This document shows positions 1 through 5,619 of a DNA stretch of 5,619 bases, piece after piece. The notes beneath the pieces are model-generated. The model was not told where the DNA came from and ran no database searches. It saw nothing but the letters and a program-made list of their open reading frames with translations. Each line of letters opens with the position of its first letter. Position 1 is the first letter of the stretch. Source of the stretch: Alphaproteobacteria bacterium (lineage in GTDB: Bacteria; Pseudomonadota; Alphaproteobacteria; Caulobacterales; Parvularculaceae); contig JAUIEG010000201.1 of the NCBI GenBank assembly GCA_030428745.1, positions 1 through 5,619 of the forward strand. Direction: 5' to 3'. Position numbers and translations under genes: made by a program.

Positions 1-125
1 CCTTCCCGCGCCGCAAGGAAGCGAAAGTCCGCCTGCCGCAATTCATCCGCAAGGAAGCGCATGTTCTGACCGGCCGCGAAACGCAGGCGCCCGTCGCCGT
101 CGTCGCCACCCAGGCGGCGGAGTAA
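1..125 (+). CDS. 3' end of a GC-rich gene, function unknown (partial)
   Basis: An open frame enters from the left edge and stops at TAA 123-125, giving the last 40 residues of a protein that begins outside the window. The visible part is basic at first (RRKEAKVR, then IRKEAH) and ends in a mild Ala/Val/Gln-rich segment (VAVVATQAAE). No membrane helix or catalytic motif can be seen in so short a piece. The DNA is strongly GC-rich, with G or C in most third codon positions, like the genes from position 966 onward and unlike the next gene. The stop lies 12 bases before the next ATG. I do not recognise the family. A real C-terminus is the best reading because the frame stays open to the edge and has native-looking codon use, but 40 codons is thin evidence. 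Confidence 0.6.
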   Translation, partial: FPRRKEAKVRLPQFIRKEAHVLTGRETQAPVAVVATQAAE

Positions 126-137
126 ATAAGATTTTCC

Positions 138-881
138 ATGCAGATTGACGACAAAGTCAACATTGCTTTTTTCTTGTCACTCATTTCATTTCTTTGGAGC
201 TTCTTGCTTTATATTCATAGCAGGAAGACAGAGCGTATTAGATTTTACGACAAGATATATGACGCAGCTGACTGGCTCTTAATGTATGAGCATCGCCGTC
301 TTGAAAGCATTGAATTTGAATGTGATGATAAAGAACTAGAAACAGCAGTAAATCAGTACGCCAAAGCGCATGGGACTGCCCGTCTGTTTGGGTATGCCTT
401 TGATTACCCTAGCCACATTGTTACTGATGTAGAAAAGTACGCTTTTCGCGACCGTGTGGCCAAAGCTTACGAAGAACATCATGAGAATGTTTTTGGTGGC
501 TTCTGGAGAGGCGAATTTTCACAATCACCGGTATTTCTTTTAGAAAACGGGGAATGCAAAACCAAGTTTAATCAAATTATCTCAACCATTGGAGAAAACA
601 GGTCCCGCTTCTCGAAAAAAATCAATAGCGCGTGGAGACGTACGCAGGAAACCTCTGTCGAAAAAATTAAAGGAGAATATGAGTCATTTAAAAAGCTCCT
701 TAATCATACTTGTGGCGACCTTGAGGACGATGGAGTTGATGACCCATATCTGGCATTGCTTCTAACAATTCGTTTTGAATACCGAAATATGACTAAATCT
801 TTCCCTGACTATCTCGAAGAGCTATGTTGGAACACACGATATTGGATTCGTGAGCGATTTCGGTCTCGAAAAAACGACTAA
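138..881 (+). CDS. Hypothetical single-pass membrane protein, AT-rich, probably acquired
   Basis: This encodes 247 residues of unrecognised family. Residues about 8-27 form one hydrophobic helix rich in Phe, Leu and Ile. An acidic N-terminus (MQIDDK) precedes it and a basic stretch (HSRKTERIR) follows, so the positive-inside rule predicts N-out, C-in with about 215 residues in the cytoplasm. The soluble part looks mostly helical and is rich in Glu, Lys, Arg and aromatic residues. It has no nuclease, ATPase or other catalytic signature I can name, and it ends basic (RERFRSRKND). The layout resembles small one-helix bacterial proteins of unknown function (DUF4760-like organisation), but I cannot claim membership. 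Four 60-base blocks sampled inside the gene are 32-45% GC, against about 60% in neighbours, and codons such as TTA, ATA and AAA are common, which suggests horizontal transfer. The ATG lacks a good ribosome-binding site; a GGCGGAG stretch at about 115-121 is too far upstream to be convincing. The long open frame supports a real gene. Confidence 0.75.
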   Translation: MQIDDKVNIAFFLSLISFLWSFLLYIHSRKTERIRFYDKIYDAADWLLMYEHRRLESIEFECDDKELETAVNQYAKAHGTARLFGYAFDYPSHIVTDVEKYAFRDRVAKAYEEHHENVFGGFWRGEFSQSPVFLLENGECKTKFNQIISTIGENRSRFSKKINSAWRRTQETSVEKIKGEYESFKKLLNHTCGDLEDDGVDDPYLALLLTIRFEYRNMTKSFPDYLEELCWNTRYWIRERFRSRKND

Positions 882-895
882 TTCAACAGAAATTT

Positions 896-920
896 TAACG
901 CTCCACTTTACGCAGCGTTA
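896..920. other. Inverted repeat (7-bp stem, 11-base loop) after the AT-rich gene
   Basis: TAACGCT at 896-902 is the exact reverse complement of AGCGTTA at 914-920. A second small palindrome, ACGC-A-GCGT (910-918), overlaps the right arm, so the ACGC/GCGT core occurs three times in 25 bases. The structure starts 15 bases after the stop of the preceding gene and could be a weak transcription terminator or a protein-binding site for the gene at 966. No T-run follows the stem on either strand, so it is not a standard intrinsic terminator. It also sits near the point where AT-rich DNA gives way to GC-rich DNA and may mark the edge of an insertion. Confidence 0.35.
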
Positions 921-965
921 CTAGCCGCACGCGAGGATTGCGCGCCCATCACAAAGGCGGCGCCC

Positions 966-2624
966 ATGCGCGTTGATATCGACAACCAGGATATTCTGAA
1001 CGCCCTCGCCGACACGCGGAAGAAATTCGACCGCGCCACGGCGGGGCTAATTATATCGCTCAGTCTTCTGGGCGGGATTTTCTGCGCCGCCGGTTTCGGC
1101 CTCTGGCGCGCTGTTACAGGCATTTTGAGCATCATGCCGGAAGCATCGCTGAGCGGCGGTCTTCAGGCTTTTGACGCCCAACCCGCGCCATTTTATCTCT
1201 TCTCCGCCAGCGCATCATTCGCCGTCGCCGCCGCCTTGACGGCTTTCGCTGTCTTCAAGGCCCGGCGCAAGCGCGCCGCCGCGCACAAGGAAGAAGCGCT
1301 GAACAATACGCTCATGGCCGGGCGGTTCGACTTCATTTTCTCCGCTGAAAAACTGACCATCACAAGCCCGCTGGCGATAAAGAAAATCAGCTGGCAGAAC
1401 ATCACCGGGATCGAAAAGCGCAAATCCACCATCGTTTTTCACCGCAAGGATGGCGGCTTCGATTTCATCCCAAAAAACGTCGTCCCCAATGATAATTTCT
1501 ACGACCTGATGATGGTGAAGCACGGGCCGTTGCTCAACAAGCCCTGCCCCTATGAAGAAGCGCACCTCGCCAAGCCCCTAAGCGTCACCTATGAGGCCGC
1601 GCGCGGCGACCTCGACGATTACTACGCGCAATATTTCAAGAAGCGCGACGGAAAACTTCATTTCCTCCGCCAGCTATGTGGGTGGAAACCATGGGCGCCG
1701 TTCCTGTTCCTGACCTTCGCAGCACTCGCTGTTGCGTGCGGGGTTATCGCCTTTCAGACCTATAGCCTCCTTCAGGCGGGGATCGCGATTGCCGCCGTTC
1801 TCGTCGCGAGCGCTGTGTTTGTATTGAACAGCAGCTATTTCCGCGGACCCGCCCATCCTTTCCGTAAAGACGCCGGCTGGCCCTATGCGCAGACCAACCT
1901 GACGACAGTAAGTTTTTCGACGGACGGCGTCTTTCATGCGCGTCACGGCGCGACCGATGTGATCAAATGGGGCGCCTTCAGCGGCTATATGGAATCAAAA
2001 CGCTTCGGCTATCTCATCGTGGCGCCGAAACAGGTCATTGCGCTGCCCAAGCGCGCCTTTCTCAACAAGGCGCATTTCGAAGACTTCACCCTCTACGCCA
2101 AGCGCAGCATCACGCTCGCCAAAAAACAAAAGAGCGATGCTGAACGCGGACGCATGATGCGCTCCCTCGAGAGCAAAGGCGCCACAGCGAACCAACTGCA
2201 ACTCCCTGCGCCAGCAGCCGAAAAAGCAGCCAACCGCCGCCCCGCGCCTGTAAAACCCGCCGGCCCCTCGCCCAGGGCCGCGCCGGCGCAAATCAAACCA
2301 GCGCCGCCTCCAGTCGCCCCGCCAGCAAAGGCTACGGCGCCAGCAAAGACGCCAAAGCCGGCGCTGGCGAAAACCGTGCAACAGCTCCCCGCCCCGGCGA
2401 AGCCAGCACAACAACAATCCGAATCTGCAAAGAAACAGTCTCCTCAGACGCCTGCGCCCAAGCAGACAACCGCCAAACGTCCTGCGCCCAAGCCCGACTC
2501 TCAAACGCAAGCGATCCTGGCTTCCGCGTTAAAAAAGGCGGCGCAACTGGAAGCAAAGGCGAAGGCCGCGGCACCCGCCGAGCCAGCCAATCGGGAACCC
2601 GAAAAGAAACGCGCCGCAGAATAA
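966..2624 (+). CDS. Four-pass membrane protein with two tandem YcxB-like domains and a Pro/Ala/Lys-rich tail
   Basis: This encodes 552 residues. The ATG follows an AAAGG ribosome-binding site at 953-957. Domain order: a short polar lead (1-25); helices at about 26-46 and 76-98; a soluble YcxB-like domain (about 119-188); a second polar lead (about 204-230); helices at about 244-264 and 270-288; and a second YcxB-like domain (about 313-382). The two soluble domains share FS(A/T)(E/D), I-x-W, a Gly five residues after the Trp, a (I/L)PK turn and a later F-x-D, so the protein appears to be an internal duplication. The LPKRAF turn followed by an aromatic F-x-D-F helix start is typical of the YcxB-like C-terminal family, whose molecular function is not known. 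Residues about 411-552 form a low-complexity tail (PAPAK, KPAPP and AQ repeats) ending in an Ala/Lys/Glu-rich stretch likely to be helical. Both soluble domains and the tail are predicted cytoplasmic. Known YcxB-like proteins generally carry one such unit, so the duplication and tail are unusual. Codon use matches the GC-rich surroundings. The gene ends one base from the convergent amidohydrolase gene. Confidence 0.85.
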   Translation: MRVDIDNQDILNALADTRKKFDRATAGLIISLSLLGGIFCAAGFGLWRAVTGILSIMPEASLSGGLQAFDAQPAPFYLFSASASFAVAAALTAFAVFKARRKRAAAHKEEALNNTLMAGRFDFIFSAEKLTITSPLAIKKISWQNITGIEKRKSTIVFHRKDGGFDFIPKNVVPNDNFYDLMMVKHGPLLNKPCPYEEAHLAKPLSVTYEAARGDLDDYYAQYFKKRDGKLHFLRQLCGWKPWAPFLFLTFAALAVACGVIAFQTYSLLQAGIAIAAVLVASAVFVLNSSYFRGPAHPFRKDAGWPYAQTNLTTVSFSTDGVFHARHGATDVIKWGAFSGYMESKRFGYLIVAPKQVIALPKRAFLNKAHFEDFTLYAKRSITLAKKQKSDAERGRMMRSLESKGATANQLQLPAPAAEKAANRRPAPVKPAGPSPRAAPAQIKPAPPPVAPPAKATAPAKTPKPALAKTVQQLPAPAKPAQQQSESAKKQSPQTPAPKQTTAKRPAPKPDSQTQAILASALKKAAQLEAKAKAAAPAEPANREPEKKRAAE

Positions 2625-2625
2625 C

Positions 2626-4083
2626 TCAGAGGTCACGCAACATGGCGATGGCCCGCCGCGCCGAACGCGGTATTGACGTTTGCGCCGCGCCCTTGCGCAA
2701 GTCAGCCAGTTTGGCGGCATCGAGCCATTTGCCGCCGATCATCACCGCCGAAGGGTTTTCAACGAGGCTGACATCTTCCAGAGGGTCGCCATCCACCAAA
2801 ATGAGATTGGCGCGATAGCCGGGCGCAATCACGCCGGTCTTTTCAAACCCCAGAACCTCACCGGCATTCACGGTTGCGGTTTGCAGCGCTTCATAAGGGG
2901 TCAGCCCGGCCTTCACCAACAACTCCAACTCGCGCGTCATGGCGGAGCCCGGGATGTTCGTGAAAATACCGGCGTCCGTGCCGGCAACCAGCGTAACACC
3001 GGCGTCGTGTAGCGCCTTCGTCGCTTTCAGATAAAACGCAGCCCGCGGCGCCTCGCGTGGGGCCGGGTCCATCGCGCTCCAGAACTCGTAGGTTCCACTG
3101 TCGAGAATTTTCAAAAGCGGATTGATCGTATCCGTTCCGGGGCGGTTCAGATATTCCCCCCGTGAGTTCGCCACGCGCACAAGATTGTCGTGAGCGATCA
3201 GCGTTGGCGTTACCGCCTCACCCGACATCGCGATCTCTTCCGCAAGATCGCCCATTGCGATGTCGTCCAGCTCGTCGCGCAGCCCATGCCAGACAATCGA
3301 CTCCACATGCTCAATAGTCGTGAAGCCGCGGCCCAGCGACGCCTGGAAAGGAATGTCGAATGGCTTGTCGTGAGGCACGCCGTCTTCACGCACGCCTTCG
3401 GGCGTGTGGCCCGAAACGCTCATGCCGCGTTTTTCCGCCTCTTCCATCACGGCGTCATAGGCGTCTCTGTAGAGATTCGAATAAACTTTGACCGCGCGAT
3501 AGCCAGCCTCATCTTGCTTCGCCACAGCCGCACGAGCGTCTTCCGCCGTGACGACGATCTGATGATTGTCCTGCTGGTTCCGGCCGGGGCTGTTAAGGAT
3601 CGGACCTGTCGTGATGAAATCCGGACCGAGTATGCGGCCCTCCTCGATGCGCCTTTGGAGCGGCAGGTGAAACGGCATGCCCGACATATTGCGCACGCCC
3701 GTAACGCCATGAGCGAGATATCCGGCAAGTTCCGCCTCGTCCCAGACATGAACATGTGCGTCGATGAGGCCGGGCAGAAGCGTTTTGCCGCCGCCGTCGA
3801 TATGGATAATTTCGTCCGCTTTCAGATTATCCGTAAGCGCTACCGCATTCCGGTCACCGATAGCGGCGATCACGCCGTCAACAACCAATACGGATTGCGT
3901 GTCCACGGCCTGCGCGGCGCCTGGCGCCATGGAGACAAGTCGTACGTTATCGATCTGAACGGCGCGCGGCGCATCCCGCATGGGCGCGAGCACGCTTGGA
4001 TAGCCGGTCGCAGAAACGCCGAGCCAAATCGCCGCGATGACAAGAAAAACTCCAAGCCCCGTCAGGCCCCGCCGCACATTCAT
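2626..4083 (-). CDS. Exported or membrane-anchored metal-dependent amidohydrolase (imidazolonepropionase/prolidase-like)
   Basis: This encodes 485 residues from the ATG at 4083, which has GGAAGG (plus strand 4091-4096) seven bases upstream. A GTG at 4128 would add 15 hydrophilic residues before the signal segment and has no good ribosome-binding site, so I reject it. Residues about 5-25 are a basic-then-hydrophobic Sec signal or anchor, with possible cleavage after VSA. The amidohydrolase fold follows: a small N-terminal beta part, the LPGLIDAHVH strand with His110 and His112, Lys199 in VKVYS (the usual carboxylated bridging Lys), His226 in SGHTP, His259 in IEHVES and Asp370 in AGTDAG. This is the full set expected for a binuclear metal centre. 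The C-terminus shows the family's usual PYEALQTAT and G-x-I-x-PGYRANL-x-L blocks. Relatives hydrolyse cyclic amides or dipeptides with C-terminal residues such as proline; the substrate here cannot be read from sequence. It is divergent from the gallate dioxygenase gene and convergent, one base apart, with the YcxB-like gene. Periplasmic location is inferred. Confidence 0.9.
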   Translation of the reverse strand: MNVRRGLTGLGVFLVIAAIWLGVSATGYPSVLAPMRDAPRAVQIDNVRLVSMAPGAAQAVDTQSVLVVDGVIAAIGDRNAVALTDNLKADEIIHIDGGGKTLLPGLIDAHVHVWDEAELAGYLAHGVTGVRNMSGMPFHLPLQRRIEEGRILGPDFITTGPILNSPGRNQQDNHQIVVTAEDARAAVAKQDEAGYRAVKVYSNLYRDAYDAVMEEAEKRGMSVSGHTPEGVREDGVPHDKPFDIPFQASLGRGFTTIEHVESIVWHGLRDELDDIAMGDLAEEIAMSGEAVTPTLIAHDNLVRVANSRGEYLNRPGTDTINPLLKILDSGTYEFWSAMDPAPREAPRAAFYLKATKALHDAGVTLVAGTDAGIFTNIPGSAMTRELELLVKAGLTPYEALQTATVNAGEVLGFEKTGVIAPGYRANLILVDGDPLEDVSLVENPSAVMIGGKWLDAAKLADLRKGAAQTSIPRSARRAIAMLRDL

Positions 4084-4214
4084 TGTTTTTCCTTCCCTGT
4101 GGGGACTGCTCCGACCCCGGGTTTTCACGGAAATTCCATGTAAATACTAAGACCCCGCTTGTGAAGGTGGCGCCATCACTAACAGCAACTGCGCCGCATT
4201 TCCGAAGCGACTGC

Positions 4215-4231
4215 TCATGCGCTAAGCATGA
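4215..4231. promoter_or_regulatory. Perfect inverted repeat TCATGC-N5-GCATGA, possible operator
   Basis: TCATGC (4215-4220) and GCATGA (4226-4231) are exact reverse complements around GCTAA. The element ends 24 bases before the dioxygenase ATG and 11 bases before its ribosome-binding site. Its 17-base dyad is the size of operators used by many dimeric regulators. Aromatic-acid catabolic genes are often controlled by LysR- or IclR-type proteins, but no T-N11-A core is evident and no regulator gene is in the window. It could instead form a short hairpin in the mRNA leader. A 6-bp dyad could arise by chance. Confidence 0.4.
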
Positions 4232-4242
4232 TGGGAAAAACA

Positions 4243-4247
4243 GGGAG
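4243..4247 (+). promoter_or_regulatory. Ribosome-binding site that fixes the dioxygenase start
   Basis: GGGAG lies seven bases before the ATG at 4255. It favours this start over the in-frame ATGs at 4228 and 4231, which lie within or at the edge of the inverted repeat and upstream of the site. The resulting N-terminus (MAKVVGG) also matches the way gallate dioxygenases and LigB begin. Confidence 0.75.
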
Positions 4248-4254
4248 AAACATC

Positions 4255-5547
4255 ATGGCCAAGGTCGTCGGCGGCATCGCCACTTCGCACACGCCCACCA
4301 TCTCTTTCGCGCAGGACGCCGGAAAGCAGAACGATCCCGTCTGGGCGCCGATCTTTAAAGGGTATGAGCCGGTGCAGGACTGGCTCGCCGATACGAAGCC
4401 GGATGTCCTGTTCTACATATACAACGACCACATGACGTCGTTTTTCATCGACCATTATTCTCATTTTGCGCTCGGCGTCGGCGAGCAGTTTACGTCGGCC
4501 GATGAAGGCGGCGGTCCCCGCGACCTGCCGCCGATCAAGGGCGATCCGGCGCTCGCCGAACATATCGCCAAAGGCCTCGTCGCCGACGAGTTCGATATTT
4601 CGACATTCCAGAACAAGGGACTTGATCACGGTTGTTTCTCGCCGCTGTCGCTATTGCTGCCCCATGAAAAAGAATGGCCGCTAAAACTCATTCCGTTCCA
4701 GATCGGCGTGTTGCAGTTTCCGGCGCCGACCATGCGCCGCTGCTACAAGATCGGCCGGGCGATCCGCCGCGCCATCGAACATTATCCGGAAGACATCACC
4801 GTGGCGATCGCCGGCACGGGCGGGCTGTCGCATCAGGTCCATGGCGAGCGCTGCGGCTTCAACAATACGCCCTGGGACATGGAGTTCATGGAGCGTCTTG
4901 AAAAAGACCCTGAAGGACTTCTGGACATGACCCATGCGGAACTCGCCGAACTCGGCGGGCTTGAAGGCGCGGAAGTCGTCATGTGGATGATCATGCGCGG
5001 CGCACTCTCGAAGAAAGTCGAAACCACGCACAAGGCCTATTACCTGCCGTCCATGTGCGCCATCGCCAATATGGTCATCGAGGAACGCTCGGACGAAAAA
5101 CCGGAAGAGTCTGACGAAGCCTATCTAAAACGCATCAACGCCCAAGTCGCGGGCGTTGAAAAACTGGACGGCACCTATCCCTTTACGATTGGCCGCGGCG
5201 TAAAGGCTTTCCGCCTAAACAATTATCTCCACAGTCTTGTGGAACCGGCGCATCGCAAACGCTTCCTCGAAGACCCGGAAAAGAGCTTTGAGGATGCGGG
5301 GCTTACCGAAGAGGAAAAAAGCCTCGTGCGCGACCGCAACTGGCGCGGCCTCATCCATTATGGCGTCATCTTCTTTATGCTTGAAAAGCTGGGTGCCGTC
5401 GTCGGCACGTCGAACCTCCACATCTACGCAGCCATGCGCGGCGAAACGCTGGAGGATTTCCAGAAAACCCGGAACGCCCAGATCATGTATTCCGTGGCGG
5501 GCACCGACAAAGGAAAAACCGACTGGGATAAAGAGCCGGCGAAATAA
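4255..5547 (+). CDS. galA: Gallate dioxygenase (LigB-LigA fused class II extradiol dioxygenase, GalA/DesB type)
   Basis: This encodes 430 residues. The family opens the gallate ring with O2 at a non-haem Fe(II) centre in the cytoplasm, giving an oxaloacetate-type ring-cleavage product (4-oxalomesaconate). Residues 1 to about 275 form the LigB-like catalytic domain. His12 (SHTP), His59 (YNDHM) and Glu240 (GAEVVMW) match the iron ligands. His193 (GGLSHQVHG) matches the catalytic base, and His125 (LDHGCFSP) a conserved active-site His. Residues about 315-410 form a LigA-like domain (LNNYLHSL, LTEEEKSLVRDRNWRGLI). LigAB protocatechuate 4,5-dioxygenase has these domains as two chains; GalA and DesB fuse them, at roughly 420 residues. 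The chain is slightly longer than those, with an acidic linker (about 277-290) and a Lys/Asp-rich C-terminal extension after about residue 415. DPVWAPIF, the N-terminal block and the fusion favour gallate over protocatechuate, but 3-O-methylgallate or another trihydroxybenzoate cannot be excluded. No other gallate-pathway gene is visible. The stop is nine bases from a probable convergent gene. Confidence 0.9.
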   Translation: MAKVVGGIATSHTPTISFAQDAGKQNDPVWAPIFKGYEPVQDWLADTKPDVLFYIYNDHMTSFFIDHYSHFALGVGEQFTSADEGGGPRDLPPIKGDPALAEHIAKGLVADEFDISTFQNKGLDHGCFSPLSLLLPHEKEWPLKLIPFQIGVLQFPAPTMRRCYKIGRAIRRAIEHYPEDITVAIAGTGGLSHQVHGERCGFNNTPWDMEFMERLEKDPEGLLDMTHAELAELGGLEGAEVVMWMIMRGALSKKVETTHKAYYLPSMCAIANMVIEERSDEKPEESDEAYLKRINAQVAGVEKLDGTYPFTIGRGVKAFRLNNYLHSLVEPAHRKRFLEDPEKSFEDAGLTEEEKSLVRDRNWRGLIHYGVIFFMLEKLGAVVGTSNLHIYAAMRGETLEDFQKTRNAQIMYSVAGTDKGKTDWDKEPAK

Positions 5548-5556
5548 ACGGCCTGT

Positions 5557-5619
5557 CTAGTCCTCCGGCGGCGGCGGAGGCGCGCTTTTGTCGACCGTCG
5601 GCGGTCCCCGGCGGTCGTC
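5557..5619 (-). CDS. C-terminal end of a minus-strand gene with a Pro-rich tail (partial)
   Basis: On the minus strand a frame enters from the right edge and ends at TAG (plus 5557-5559), giving 20 residues: a charged start (DDRRG), then PPTVDKSA, a run of five prolines and a final Glu-Asp. Such polar Pro-rich ends are common in GC-rich genomes. It would be convergent with the dioxygenase gene, nine bases from its stop, the same tight tail-to-tail packing seen at 2624/2626. The rest lies outside the window, so the function is unknown. The evidence is limited to a 20-codon open frame and plausible spacing. Confidence 0.4.
   Translation of the reverse strand, partial: DDRRGPPTVDKSAPPPPPED

Larger units (their letters stand above)
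4084..4254. promoter_or_regulatory. Divergent intergenic region between amidohydrolase and gallate dioxygenase genes
   Basis: These 171 bases must hold promoters for both divergent genes. On the minus strand, TTCACA (plus 4160-4165) and TACATG (plus 4137-4142) are 17 bases apart, a possible -35/-10 pair for the amidohydrolase; the -35 is good (5 of 6 to TTGACA) and the -10 poor (3 of 6). The -10-like hexamer overlaps the last base of a 9-bp palindrome, GGAAATTCC (4129-4137), which could be a binding site. The AT-rich patch 4131-4150 is the likeliest melting region. I found no convincing sigma-70 promoter facing the dioxygenase gene. A second palindrome near that gene is listed separately. Confidence 0.5.

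Noticed and set aside
126..965. A mobile element or integrated fragment with defined ends around the AT-rich gene.
   Set aside because: No direct repeats, terminal inverted repeats or recombinase gene are visible; the composition shift alone does not define an element.
1995..2510. 171-codon open frame on the minus strand inside the YcxB-like gene.
   Set aside because: It lies opposite the Pro/Ala-rich coding tail. The predicted protein is an Arg/Leu/Gly/Cys-rich low-complexity product typical of antisense frames in GC-rich repeats, and the sense gene has clear domains.
4084..4128. Longer amidohydrolase start at the GTG at 4128.
   Set aside because: It would place 15 polar residues before the signal segment and has no good ribosome-binding site, whereas the ATG at 4083 has GGAAGG seven bases upstream.
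3190..4143. 317-codon open frame on the plus strand opposite the amidohydrolase gene.
   Set aside because: The minus strand encodes a complete amidohydrolase with all metal ligands. The plus frame has no recognisable domain and is rich in Arg and His as expected for a shadow frame.
4228..4254. Longer dioxygenase start at the ATG at 4228.
   Set aside because: It adds nine residues not seen in the family's usual N-terminus, and the only good ribosome-binding site lies downstream of it, before 4255.
5562..5584. GC-rich hairpin CCTCCG-N7-CGGAGG followed by CGCGCTTTT, a possible terminator of the dioxygenase gene.
   Set aside because: The four Ts are separated from the stem by five GC-rich bases, and the sequence is better explained as proline codons of the minus-strand reading frame, where CCG repeats make such pairing by chance.
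1..5619. CRISPR array, tRNA, rRNA, riboswitch or retron-like structured RNA.
   Set aside because: No regularly spaced repeats, no tRNA-like cloverleaf or conserved rRNA or riboswitch segments were seen, and nearly all DNA is coding.

Overview
The window is GC-rich (about 60% in sampled blocks) and densely coded. Most genes have clear Shine-Dalgarno (SD) sites, and codons ending in G or C dominate. Together with a fused gallate-type ring-cleavage dioxygenase and a YcxB-like membrane protein, this suggests a Gram-negative proteobacterium, most likely an alphaproteobacterium with aromatic-acid catabolism. That placement is inference; nothing here (no rRNA, no lineage marker) fixes the taxon.

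Layout, left to right. (1) Positions 1-125 hold the 3' end of a GC-rich plus-strand gene of unknown function. (2) Positions 138-881 hold an AT-rich gene for a one-pass membrane protein of unknown function. Its composition is unlike everything around it, so it looks like an acquired single gene. A 7-bp inverted repeat at 896-920 follows it. (3) Positions 966-2624 encode a 552-residue four-pass membrane protein. It is built from two tandem copies of a 'two membrane helices plus YcxB-like domain' unit, followed by a long Pro/Ala/Lys-rich tail. (4) Convergent to it, with one base between the stop codons, a minus-strand gene (2626-4083) encodes an exported or membrane-anchored metal-dependent amidohydrolase with a complete metal-ligand set. 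(5) A 171-bp divergent intergenic region (4084-4254) separates it from (6) a 430-residue gallate dioxygenase-type extradiol enzyme (4255-5547), in which LigB-like catalytic and LigA-like domains are fused in one chain. A perfect 6-bp inverted repeat lies just before its ribosome-binding site. (7) The last 63 bases read as the Pro-rich C-terminal end of a minus-strand gene.

How the genes work together: the dioxygenase is the only gene with a confident metabolic role (meta-cleavage of gallate or a close relative). The later pathway enzymes (hydratase, aldolase, isomerase) are not in the window. The divergent amidohydrolase shares its upstream region, but a joint function is not shown. I see no CRISPR array, tRNA, rRNA, transposase, integrase or toxin-antitoxin pair, and no solid evidence for a new multi-gene system. 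The most unusual items are the duplicated YcxB architecture with its tail and the compositionally foreign membrane gene.
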